Source: an uncultured Bacilli bacterium (GTDB lineage: Bacteria > Bacillota_I > Bacilli_A > RF39 > UBA660). Taken from it: DNA of 9,607 nucleotides. The position numbers and the translations under genes are program-made. The stretch lies in the NCBI GenBank assembly GCA_948999435.1, contig CARJCM010000049.1, positions 1 to 9,607 of the forward strand. The letters are read 5' to 3'. How positions within the stretch are numbered: the first letter of the stretch is position 1; each line of letters starts with the position of its first letter. Below the pieces are notes generated by a model, which searched no databases, was not told the DNA's origin, and worked only from the letters and a program-made list of their open reading frames with translations. Positions 1 through 5,921 of the stretch are shown in pieces.

Positions 1-49
1 CAAAGATTTACAAAATAAAAGTATGAAAAAAGAAGAAACAATTAATTAA
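1..49 (+). CDS. possible 3' end of an upstream gene
   Basis: A frame open from base 2 reads KDLQNKSMKKEETIN and stops at TAA 47-49. The hydrophilic, lysine/glutamate-rich composition suits a protein C-terminus. The stop lies in the loop of a terminator hairpin, as stop codons do elsewhere in this window. The other two plus-strand frames also close within 26 bases, so the frame cannot be fixed from here, and there may be no gene end at all. Confidence 0.25.
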   Translation, partial: KDLQNKSMKKEETIN

Positions 50-62
50 GGTTCTTCTTTTT
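26..62. terminator. bidirectional intrinsic terminator
   Basis: Bases 27-37 (A-rich arm with AAGAAGAA) pair with 52-62 (TTCTTCTT plus T's) as an 11-bp stem around a loop containing AATTAATT. The stem has A's on its left and T's on its right, so it can stop transcription both ways. It overlaps the stop codon (61-63) of the leftward ATPase gene and closes that transcript. Confidence 0.6.
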
Positions 63-1266
63 AAATTTCTAATTCTTCAGTAGAGGAAGTGTCTATTGTT
101 TTTAACACTTCTTCCATAGTAGTTAAGCCTTCAATAGCTTTTTTTAATCCATCTTCAAACATGGTAGTGATATCTTCTTTAGAATTGTAAACTAATTTTT
201 TTAACTCTTTACGATTCATATTAGAAGTTATAGCATCTCTAATATCTTCATTAATAGTTAATACTTCATGGATAGCAACTCGACCTGTAAAACCATGATT
301 ACAATATTTACAACCAACAGGTATATAAACTTCAGGTACTATAATACCTAAATGTTTTTTGATTAAACTTCTTTCATATTCATTTGTAGGTCTAGTACTA
401 CGACATCTTGGACAAAGCTTTTTTACGAGCTTTTGAGAAATAATTCCAGTTAGGGCAGAACCTAATAAATATCTTTCTACTTCCATATCGATTAATCTTT
501 CAATAGTAGTTAAGGAATTATTAGTGTGGACTGTTGATAATACTAAGTGACCTGTAATACTTGCACGCACCGCAATACGAGCAGTTTCATTATCTCTTAT
601 TTCACCAACCATTATGATATCTGGGTCTTGTCTTAAAATGCTTCTAAGTGTATGAGAAAAGGTGAGGCCAATATCACTTAATACTTGAACTTGATTAATG
701 TTTTCGATTTTCATTTCAACGGGGTCTTCAACAGTGATTATGTTTCTTTCTTTACTATTTAATTTTTGAAGTAGGGCATAAACAGTTGTTGATTTACCAG
801 TACCAGTTGCACCTGTTACTAAAATTAAGCCATTGGGTTTAGTTATCATTTTATTTATTTTATTTAGATTATTTTCCGAAAAACCTAAGTTTTCTAAACC
901 TTTTAAACTCATAGAATAATCAAGAATACGGATAACTATTTTTTCGCCATCAATTACTGGAAGTGATGATACACGTAAATCAAGATTATAAGAATCAACA
1001 ATATTTTTAATCGCTCCATCTTGAGGAAGTCTAGTTTCAGTTATATTCATACCACTTATTATTTTTATTCTAGTGATAAGATTTTTCTTTAACATGTTTG
1101 GTATTTTGGCATAATCTTGTAATTCTCCATCTATTCTTATTCTAACCATTAATGAATTTCTTGAGGGGTCAAAATGAATATCACTGGCTTTTCTTTTTAT
1201 AGCATCGACAATTATTATATTTACTATATCAACAATAGAAGTTTTTTCAAAATCAAATTCTTTCAT
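61..1266 (-). CDS. GspE/PilB/ComGA-type secretion or pilus ATPase
   Basis: Hexameric cytoplasmic ATPase of the type II secretion/type IV pilus assembly family, which powers pilin polymerisation or, in competent Gram-positives, the ComG pseudopilus. Over 401 aa it shows an N2-like segment (SDIHFDP, 28-34), Walker A GATGTGKST (152-160), Asp box ITVEDPVE (177-184), Walker B region ending GEIRD (221-225), His box ending STVHTN (to 249), and two zinc CxxC pairs, CPRC (285-288) and CKYC (319-322), then GRVAIHEVL. It lacks the N1/MshEN domain of full PilB (about 560 aa) and is nearer ComGA (about 350 aa). The start is ATG 1264-1266: AGGTGA (1275-1280) lies 8 bases upstream, so a GTG reading at 1276-1278 is just the ribosome site. 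No pilin, platform protein or prepilin peptidase gene is in view. The family call is firm; pilus versus competence is open. Confidence 0.93.
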   Translation of the reverse strand: MKEFDFEKTSIVDIVNIIIVDAIKRKASDIHFDPSRNSLMVRIRIDGELQDYAKIPNMLKKNLITRIKIISGMNITETRLPQDGAIKNIVDSYNLDLRVSSLPVIDGEKIVIRILDYSMSLKGLENLGFSENNLNKINKMITKPNGLILVTGATGTGKSTTVYALLQKLNSKERNIITVEDPVEMKIENINQVQVLSDIGLTFSHTLRSILRQDPDIIMVGEIRDNETARIAVRASITGHLVLSTVHTNNSLTTIERLIDMEVERYLLGSALTGIISQKLVKKLCPRCRSTRPTNEYERSLIKKHLGIIVPEVYIPVGCKYCNHGFTGRVAIHEVLTINEDIRDAITSNMNRKELKKLVYNSKEDITTMFEDGLKKAIEGLTTMEEVLKTIDTSSTEELEI

Positions 1267-1292
1267 ATTAAGTATCACCTATTCTAATATAG

Positions 1293-1321
1293 ATTATACT
1301 ATATTTTTAAGATTTTCTCAA
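1293..1321 (-). promoter_or_regulatory. sigma-A promoter of the GspE/PilB-like gene
   Basis: On the minus strand TTGAGA (1316-1321) and TATAAT (1293-1298) are separated by exactly 17 bases. Transcription should start near 1286, giving a leader of about 20 nt before ATG 1266. The promoter stands back to back with that of the rlmD-like gene. Confidence 0.75.
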
Positions 1322-1348
1322 TTTATATTTCCTAAATTTATGTAAAGA

Positions 1349-1357
1349 TGTTATAAT
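1349..1357 (+). promoter_or_regulatory. extended -10 promoter of the rlmD-like gene
   Basis: TGTTATAAT is a TG-extended consensus -10 box. The -35 region at optimal spacing (1329-1334, TTCCTA) is poor, as is common with extended -10 promoters. The predicted start near 1364 leaves only about 11 nt before ATG 1375, with just a weak AGTGATG as ribosome site. Confidence 0.6.
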
Positions 1358-1374
1358 ACTTTTAGTGATGTATT

Positions 1375-2586
1375 ATGGAAATAGTTACAATAGAATCTTT
1401 AGACCATTTTGGGTTAGGTATTGCTCATATTAATGAAAAAGTTGTTTTTGTAGAGAATGCTTTGCCAGGAGAAGTTGTTAAAATAGAAAAATTTGAAGAT
1501 AAAAATAAATATATGAAAGCTAGAGTTTTAGAATATATAAAGAAAAGTGATAAAAGAACAAAACCTTTATGTCCTTATTTTAATATTTGTGGTGGGTGCT
1601 CTTTAATGTTTTATTCTTATAATGATACTTTAGATTATAAACTTAAAAAAGTAGAGGAATTAATATTTAAGAATAAAATAAGATATAAGGGGAATATTGA
1701 AATAGTTAAAAATCAAAATCCAATCAATTATCGAAATAAAGTTAGTTTAAAAATAGTTGATGGAAAAATAGGGTATTATAAAATTAACACCCATGAACTT
1801 GTAGAAATAAGTGAATGTTTGGTTGCTAATCAAGAAATAAATAAAATTATTAAAAATTATAAGTTTTTAAATATTCAAAATGGTTCTTTAATAATAAGAG
1901 TTAATTCTAATAAGGAAGTTTTAATTATAATTGAGTGTACTAATGATAATTATAATATTGAAATTGATAGGTTAAAAGAATTAGTTAAATTAGTAGGGAT
2001 TGTTTATAATAAAAAAGTTATTTATGGAGATAATTTCTTTTATGAAAGAATAGGAGGATTCTTATTTAAAGTAAGCTTTAATTCTTTTTTTCAAATTAAT
2101 CATTATATTTGTTCTTTATTATTTAAGTTTATAGATGAAGAAATATTACCAAATGATACAATACTTGATTTATATAGTGGGGTTGGGACTCTTGGAATAG
2201 TAGCTAGTAAAAAAGCTTTAAAAGTTATAAGTGTTGAAATTGTAAAAAATGCAGTATTAAATGGTATCTTTAATGCTAAAATTAATAAACAAAATAATAT
2301 TCAGTTTATACTTGGTGATACTTCTAAAATAGTTAATAAAATTAAAGATAATTTTGATACTTTAATAATAGACCCTCCTAGAAGTGGGTTAGATAAAAAT
2401 ACTATTTCTTTTATAAAAGATAGTTTGCCTAAAAAAATTATTTATGTTTCTTGTGATGCGAATACTTTAATGCGGGATTTAAAATTATTAGAAAATAATT
2501 ATGAAATTACTAATTATAAAGTTTTAGATATGTTTAGTTATAGCTATCATTTGGAGAGTTTTGTTGTATTAAAAAAATATGAATAG
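1375..2586 (+). CDS. rlmD: 23S rRNA (uracil-5-)-methyltransferase, RlmD/RlmCD type
   Basis: SAM-dependent RNA m5U methyltransferase of the TrmA/RumA family. Gram-positive members modify U747 and/or U1939 of 23S rRNA. The 403 aa show an N-terminal TRAM domain (about 1-55), an Fe-S cluster set C66, C72, C75 and C148 (CPYFNICGGC plus a later Cys), FFQIN (238-242), SAM motif I LDLYSGVGTLG (264-274), motif IV DPPRSGLD (333-340), the catalytic Cys in YVSCDANTLMRDL (C360) and the general-base Glu in the final YHLES motif (E394). All key residues are present and the length is close to the usual 430-460. It is transcribed divergently from the ATPase gene. No terminator is visible after it, so some read-through into the amidoligase gene is possible. 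The family is certain; the exact target uridine cannot be read from sequence. Confidence 0.93.
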   Translation: MEIVTIESLDHFGLGIAHINEKVVFVENALPGEVVKIEKFEDKNKYMKARVLEYIKKSDKRTKPLCPYFNICGGCSLMFYSYNDTLDYKLKKVEELIFKNKIRYKGNIEIVKNQNPINYRNKVSLKIVDGKIGYYKINTHELVEISECLVANQEINKIIKNYKFLNIQNGSLIIRVNSNKEVLIIIECTNDNYNIEIDRLKELVKLVGIVYNKKVIYGDNFFYERIGGFLFKVSFNSFFQINHYICSLLFKFIDEEILPNDTILDLYSGVGTLGIVASKKALKVISVEIVKNAVLNGIFNAKINKQNNIQFILGDTSKIVNKIKDNFDTLIIDPPRSGLDKNTISFIKDSLPKKIIYVSCDANTLMRDLKLLENNYEITNYKVLDMFSYSYHLESFVVLKKYE

Positions 2587-2609
2587 CGAATTTTTGTTTG
2601 TTATAAAAT

Positions 2610-2638
2610 TTGACAAAAGTTTCATTTTATGATATTAT
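2610..2638 (+). promoter_or_regulatory. consensus sigma-A promoter of the amidoligase operon
   Basis: TTGACA (2610-2615) and TATTAT (2633-2638) are 17 bases apart, one of the best promoters in the window. Transcription should begin near 2645. Because the promoter covers 2610-2638, a translation start at 2610 is excluded and the ATG at 2673 is supported. Confidence 0.85.
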
Positions 2639-2672
2639 TGTAGTAGAAAAAAGGGAATTTAGGGGGGATACT

Positions 2673-3680
2673 ATGCAACTTCAAGTGCCTAATTTGGCCG
2701 CTAATGATGAGTTTTCAAAGTTAAGTGCCATAGATTTATTACTTTTATCACAAGAATTGGATAGTATATTTTTAGAATATCGTGATAGTTTAAATTTGGA
2801 AAGAAAAGTACGTTTTGGAATAGAACTTGAATATGAGGGTGTTGAAAGAAAGGATTTTACAGACTTTCTTAGAAAACAAAAATTAAATTGGAAATCAGTG
2901 GACGACGAAACTTTAATTTCAGGTGGTGAAGCTGTGTCTCCACAATTATTTGATCAGAGAAAAACTTGGGAGAATTTGCAAGCTATTTGTGAATATTTAA
3001 AATTAAAGAAAGCAGATACGAGACATAATGCTGGTTTGCATATTCATGTTGGAGCTCATTTATTAGGAGAAAATATTGATGCTTGGCGTAAATTTGCTAA
3101 AATATATACAATTTACGAACGTGTTTTAATTCGTTTTGGTTTTGGTGATAAAATTAATGCTAGGTCAACATTATTTAGTTATGCTAAACCTGTCGGTTTA
3201 CAATTTTTAGCAAGTGTTAGTGATTTAGATGAGCGTAGAAGTTTAGCTACAAATAGAAGATTTTTTAAGCAAATATATGATGTTAAGAAAAATGCTATTA
3301 ATTTACGTTGTTTAGACTTTTTATCTGCAATAGTAAATATGAATACATTAGAGTTTCGAAATTTTAATTCAACTACTGAAGAAACTATAATTCAAAATGA
3401 TGTAAATGCTGTATGTCATTTGTTGCTTGCTGCAGCTAGTAAAAACTTGGATGAAGATTTCTTAGATTATAAACTTAATCAATTAAAAAATTATTTTTTG
3501 AGTGAGAAAGCTTATTTAGAACAATGTAGTCAAATTTTACTTCGTGAAATGGCTGAATTAGTAGATATTCTTTTTGATAATAATCAAGATAAAATTTATT
3601 TTATGAGACAATATATTAAAGGATTTGAAAGTTGTTCTGATTCAGAAGTTAAAATGGCTAAAGAATTGGTGAAAAAATGA
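2673..3680 (+). CDS. Amidoligase_2 family (GS-like COOH-NH2 ligase)
   Basis: Predicted ATP-dependent ligase with the glutamine-synthetase/GshA-like fold, joining a carboxylate to an amine. The family is largely known from comparative genomics and its substrates are mostly unknown. The 335 aa carry its metal- and ATP-site motifs in order: FGIELEYEG (48-56), GGEAVSP (84-90), NAGLHIHVGA with two His (119-128) and NLRCLDF followed by TLEFRNFNST (210-234). A leading 45-residue helical segment and a charged C-terminus flank the core. The start is ATG 2673, with AGGGGGG at 2661-2667 five bases upstream. Its stop overlaps the ATG of a gamma-glutamylcyclotransferase gene, a partnership described for this ligase family. 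Membrane segments and signal peptide are absent, so it is cytoplasmic. The natural substrate is unknown. Confidence 0.88.
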   Translation: MQLQVPNLAANDEFSKLSAIDLLLLSQELDSIFLEYRDSLNLERKVRFGIELEYEGVERKDFTDFLRKQKLNWKSVDDETLISGGEAVSPQLFDQRKTWENLQAICEYLKLKKADTRHNAGLHIHVGAHLLGENIDAWRKFAKIYTIYERVLIRFGFGDKINARSTLFSYAKPVGLQFLASVSDLDERRSLATNRRFFKQIYDVKKNAINLRCLDFLSAIVNMNTLEFRNFNSTTEETIIQNDVNAVCHLLLAAASKNLDEDFLDYKLNQLKNYFLSEKAYLEQCSQILLREMAELVDILFDNNQDKIYFMRQYIKGFESCSDSEVKMAKELVKK

Positions 3681-4153
3681 AAATAATATATTATATAGCA
3701 TATGGAAGTAATTTAAATTTAGATAATTTTTTAAAAAGGTGTCCTTCTGCTAAAATTTTAGGAAAAACTTTTTTACAAGATATGGCATTAGTTTTTAAAG
3801 GAGATGGAGAAGAACTTGGTTATTTGACTTTAGAAAATAATATTGGAAGTACCATACCAGTTGGAATTTTTGAAATTTCATATTTTGATTCTTTAAGACT
3901 TGATAAATTTGAAGGTTACCCTACATTATATTCTAAAAAATGGATATCATTAGATTTAAATGGTCGTACTATAAATGCTTTAACTTATGTTATGAATCCT
4001 AATTTTAATTATCACTTACCTTCTTTAAATTATTTTAAATCTTGTCTTATAGGTTATGATTATTTTGGCTTTGATAGAAAGTTTTTAATTGCTGCTGTTA
4101 AAAGAACTATAAATTATGTATCACATAATGATGACAAAAAATCTAGAAATTGA
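3677..4153 (+). CDS. gamma-glutamylcyclotransferase-like protein (GGCT/AIG2 fold)
   Basis: Members of this fold cyclise gamma-glutamyl amines to 5-oxoproline, releasing the amine. The 158 aa begin with the substrate-loop signature YIAYGSNL (6-13), then PVGIFEIS (61-68) and DKFEGYP, where E79 matches the catalytic glutamate. Length is normal for the family. ATG 3677 overlaps the amidoligase stop as ATGA, with GGTGA at 3668-3672 as ribosome site, so translation is probably coupled and the products made in fixed ratio. The simplest inference is a make/trim pair acting on one gamma-glutamyl-type amide. The C-terminal 20 residues are polar and probably disordered. The fold is clear; substrate and direction are not. 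Confidence 0.88.
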   Translation: MKIIYYIAYGSNLNLDNFLKRCPSAKILGKTFLQDMALVFKGDGEELGYLTLENNIGSTIPVGIFEISYFDSLRLDKFEGYPTLYSKKWISLDLNGRTINALTYVMNPNFNYHLPSLNYFKSCLIGYDYFGFDRKFLIAAVKRTINYVSHNDDKKSRN

Positions 4154-4203
4154 TAAATAATGTAATCTTTGTTTATTCTTTATTTATTATAGTCTAGTTT
4201 TTT
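4143..4203 (+). terminator. probable terminator of the amidoligase-GGCT operon
   Basis: CTAGA (4143-4147) can pair with TCTAG (4193-4197), and inside it ATAAATAA just after the stop pairs with TTATTTAT near 4181-4188. TTTTTT follows at 4198-4203. The stem is interrupted and almost all A-T, so it may be weak. Confidence 0.45.
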
Positions 4204-4248
4204 ATTGGTTAAATTTGTGTAAATGTTGTAGAATAAAATTAAGTAATA

Positions 4249-4257
4249 TGCTATACT
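4249..4257 (+). promoter_or_regulatory. extended -10 promoter of the 4280 gene
   Basis: TGCTATACT is a TG-extended -10 box. There is no good -35 at 17 bases; TTGTAG at 4226-4231 is 20 bases away. The predicted start near 4264 is just before the ribosome site AGAGGAGG (4266-4273), giving a very short leader. Confidence 0.5.
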
Positions 4258-4279
4258 GATATTGTAGAGGAGGATGTAT

Positions 4280-4789
4280 ATGTCACAAGAAATAACATTT
4301 GAATTAACGCAACGACAAATGAATTTTTTAGAGAAACATCTAAATGAAGAAGCTCGTTGTGTTTATTGGAATTCAGGAAATCCTGTAGAGGTTTCTGGAA
4401 CATTGACTAAAATAGTTCCTTTTGATAGAATTGTTATTGGAAATAGGATATTATCATTTGTAGATCATGAAGGTGCAATAGAGGAAATTTATATTAATGG
4501 TAATTTAGTATATTGTTGCCCCTCAGCTCGAGGATATAAAGGGTGCTTTGCTCATGACCATTTTGCAATTGTTGCTGCGCAACAAGAACTTTTAGGAAAA
4601 AGCGTAAGATTAGATGCTCTTAATACAACTTATGAAAATGCTTCTGCTGATTTAATAGCCAATTCTGGTGCTATGAAAGGTGGACGAGGATTTCATAGAG
4701 ATGAAAAAAAAGAAGATAATGTAATCAATACAGAAAATCAAGTTACTGCAACTGGAGAAATTTCTGAAGATATTGGTAGGGCTAGATAA
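4280..4789 (+). CDS. orphan protein with a small beta-rich N-terminal domain
   Basis: I do not recognise this 169-aa protein. Residues 8-75 predict a helix (QRQMNFLEKHL) followed by short beta strands with EVSGTLTKIVPFDRIVIG and AIEEIYING, a layout that vaguely recalls YolD-like or Sm-like small barrels; that likeness is weak. Residues 79-95 hold a cysteine/histidine patch (C79, C80, C89, H92, H94) that could bind metal. A conserved-looking segment follows (AIVAAQQELLGKSVRLDAL), then a polar tail from about 140. There is no signal peptide or membrane span. AGAGGAGG (4266-4273) sits six bases before ATG 4280, so the ATG at 4274, directly abutting it, is unlikely. It has its own promoter and terminator and so is not strictly part of the amidoligase operon. 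Confidence 0.8.
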   Translation: MSQEITFELTQRQMNFLEKHLNEEARCVYWNSGNPVEVSGTLTKIVPFDRIVIGNRILSFVDHEGAIEEIYINGNLVYCCPSARGYKGCFAHDHFAIVAAQQELLGKSVRLDALNTTYENASADLIANSGAMKGGRGFHRDEKKEDNVINTENQVTATGEISEDIGRAR

Positions 4790-4802
4790 TCTAGTCTTTT
4801 TT
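4780..4802 (+). terminator. intrinsic terminator whose loop is the stop codon
   Basis: GGCTAGA (4780-4786) pairs with TCTAGTC (4790-4796), including one G-U pair. The three-base loop is exactly the TAA stop codon, and TTTTTT follows at 4797-4802. The hairpin closes the 4280 transcript with no 3' untranslated region to speak of. Confidence 0.6.
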
Positions 4803-4810
4803 AATTTGTC

Positions 4811-4846
4811 AAAAAAACGATACATGAATGTATCGCTCTTTTGATT
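4811..4846 (-). terminator. rpmB terminator, possibly bidirectional
   Basis: CGATACA (4818-4824) and TGTATCG (4829-4835) form a perfect 7-bp stem around TGAA. On the minus strand it is followed by seven T's (A's at 4811-4817), which fits termination of rpmB. TTTTGA on the right side lets it act weakly in the plus direction as backup for the 4280 gene. Confidence 0.8.
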
Positions 4847-4856
4847 TTAGTTAGAT

Positions 4857-5018
4857 TTATTTTTCAATTGTTCTAGCTTCTCTTGTTGATATTCTTACCT
4901 TAGTTCCATTAATAGTCTTTTTTTGAATATTAGGTTTTTGTTTTGTTTTTGTTGCATTTAGTGCATGACTTCTTTTATTGCCTGATAAAGGTTTCTTTGT
5001 TGTAACTTTCTTAGCCAT
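4857..5018 (-). CDS. rpmB: 50S ribosomal protein L28
   Basis: Small ribosomal protein of the large subunit. The 53 aa begin MAKKVTTKKPLSGNKRSHAL and continue NATKTKQKPNIQKK; the GNKRSHALNATK block is the L28 signature, and the VRISTREART end matches the family's VYVSARALKSG region. It is highly basic. It is shorter than the usual 60-65 aa and contains no cysteine at all, so it is a zinc-independent form. ATG 5016-5018 follows a strong GGAGGTGG site (5023-5030). It is monocistronic, with its own promoter and terminator, as is common for rpmB. It lies between two plus-strand genes and is easy to miss because of its size. Confidence 0.93.
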   Translation of the reverse strand: MAKKVTTKKPLSGNKRSHALNATKTKQKPNIQKKTINGTKVRISTREARTIEK

Positions 5019-5050
5019 ATTGCCACCTCCAAATTTGTTTTACTTATAAA

Positions 5051-5079
5051 ACTTTACCATATTATATGGCAAAAGTCAA
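5051..5079 (-). promoter_or_regulatory. rpmB promoter
   Basis: On the minus strand TTGACT (5074-5079) lies 17 bases from TAAAGT (5051-5056), which carries a TG extension (TGGTAAAGT). A consensus TATAAT (complement of 5061-5066) also exists but has no good -35 partner. Leader length to ATG 5018 would be about 25 nt. Confidence 0.55.
5057..5069. promoter_or_regulatory. 13-bp palindrome in the rpmB promoter spacer, possible operator
   Basis: CCATATTATATGG is perfectly symmetrical about base 5063 and lies wholly between the -35 and -10 boxes of the rpmB promoter. A dimeric repressor bound here would block polymerase. No regulator is identified, and short A-T palindromes also arise by chance in AT-rich DNA. 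Confidence 0.35.
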
Positions 5080-5097
5080 TTTATTTATGTATAACTT

Positions 5098-5127
5098 TTA
5101 GAATATTCCTAATAAAATTAGAATATT
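5098..5127. repeat. direct repeat TTAGAATATT x2, 20-bp period
   Basis: TTAGAATATT occurs at 5098-5107 and 5118-5127, two helical turns apart on the same DNA face, in the divergent region between rpmB and the spoVID-like gene. The first copy includes the palindrome GAATATTC (5101-5108). It may be a pair of regulator sites for the rightward operon; AT-rich coincidence is possible. Confidence 0.35.
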
Positions 5128-5137
5128 TTTTTCTTTT

Positions 5138-5165
5138 GTATAAAATTTTTAATATTGCATATTAT
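5138..5165 (+). promoter_or_regulatory. candidate promoter(s) of the spoVID-ysxE-like operon
   Basis: Two readings are possible. TATAAA (5139-5144) could be a sigma-A -10 box but lacks a -35. Alternatively CATATTAT (5158-5165) resembles the sporulation sigma-E -10 (CATAnnnT), with GTATAAA (5138-5144) as a rough -35 at 13 bases. In Bacillus spoVID is sigma-E controlled, which makes the second reading attractive, but the match is partial and the start would fall at the ribosome site. Confidence 0.25.
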
Positions 5166-5183
5166 TTTTTAGGAGATGATTTT

Positions 5184-5921
5184 ATGAATACGAAAATACC
5201 TTTTACAAAAGATATTACTTTTGAGAAAAAAGTATCAGAAATTACAAGTATTAGTTTAGAACATGAAATTAAGGTTCTAGATGGTGTTTTGAAAGGAAAT
5301 TTTATTGTTTCAGGAGATTATAAAAGTCATGAAGTAAGTGTTAATAAAGAACCTTTTAGCTATATGCTTCCTTTTGAAATTGAACTATCTCAAGATATTG
5401 ATACAGAAACTATTGAATTTATGATTGATGATTTTACTTATGAAATAATTGATAATACTGATTTGAGAGTAAATATTGATTTTAATATCTTAGCTAGTAA
5501 AAAAGAAATAGTGGAGGAACCAGAATCTATTTTTGAGGATGCTAGTGAGTTATTTTCTGACAATGATGAAGAACGTGAAACTATAAACCAAGAAAATGTA
5601 AATAATTTAGAAGATATTTTAAATGAAGAAGTGGTGGAGACTAAAAATGAGGTTCTGCCTCAAGAAGTAGATGATAATTTAAGAGACCAAGTAGCAGTTC
5701 AATCTACTATAAAAGAAGTAAGTGAAGATACTATAATTAATAGTATTAAAAATACCGATGATGAATATACAACATATCATATTCATATGGTTAGTGATGG
5801 AGAAACTGTGGAAACTATTTGTACTATGTATAATTCTAATTTGAATATACTTGGAGAATATAATGAACTAGGAGAATTAAATGCTGGGGATAAAGTAATT
5901 ATTCCAGAAAAAAATGAATAA
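5184..5921 (+). CDS. spoVID: SpoVID-like spore envelope protein with C-terminal LysM
   Basis: In Bacillus SpoVID is a morphogenetic protein that lets the spore coat encase the forespore, and its C-terminal LysM contributes to spore-surface targeting. This 245-aa protein has the same plan: an N-terminal beta-rich domain (about 3-105) with the SpoVID-type pattern IPFTKDITFEKK...SISLEHEIKV...GNFIVSGDY, a long acidic low-complexity linker (108-190), and a LysM-like domain (about 196-241: TTYHIHMVSDGETVETI, then LGELNAGDKVIIP). It is less than half the length of B. subtilis SpoVID, the loss being in the linker. The start is ATG 5184, with AGGAG at 5171-5175 eight bases upstream. The next gene overlaps by 8 bp and encodes a YsxE-like protein, the same order as in Bacillus, which strengthens the call. 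No signal peptide, consistent with a mother-cell protein. Confidence 0.75.
   Translation: MNTKIPFTKDITFEKKVSEITSISLEHEIKVLDGVLKGNFIVSGDYKSHEVSVNKEPFSYMLPFEIELSQDIDTETIEFMIDDFTYEIIDNTDLRVNIDFNILASKKEIVEEPESIFEDASELFSDNDEERETINQENVNNLEDILNEEVVETKNEVLPQEVDDNLRDQVAVQSTIKEVSEDTIINSIKNTDDEYTTYHIHMVSDGETVETICTMYNSNLNILGEYNELGELNAGDKVIIPEKNE

Noticed and set aside
1267..1278. GTG starts at 1278 (minus), 6988 (minus) and 7276 (plus).
   Set aside because: In all three cases the GTG is the core of an AGGTGA ribosome site serving an ATG 9-12 bases downstream.
2610..2672. An upstream start for the amidoligase gene at 2610.
   Set aside because: The -35 and -10 boxes (2610-2638) lie within that extension, and a strong ribosome site (AGGGGGG) directly serves ATG 2673.
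3677..4156. Mycoplasma-type code (TGA as Trp), since both TGA stops at 3678-3680 and 4151-4153 are soon followed by in-frame TAA.
   Set aside because: Tryptophans are written TGG, no gene has an internal TGA, and the ATGA overlap places TGA as the amidoligase stop.
5136..5183. An upstream start for the spoVID-like gene at 5136.
   Set aside because: It lacks a ribosome site, while AGGAG at 5171-5175 is well placed for ATG 5184, and the SpoVID-like domain begins directly after that ATG.
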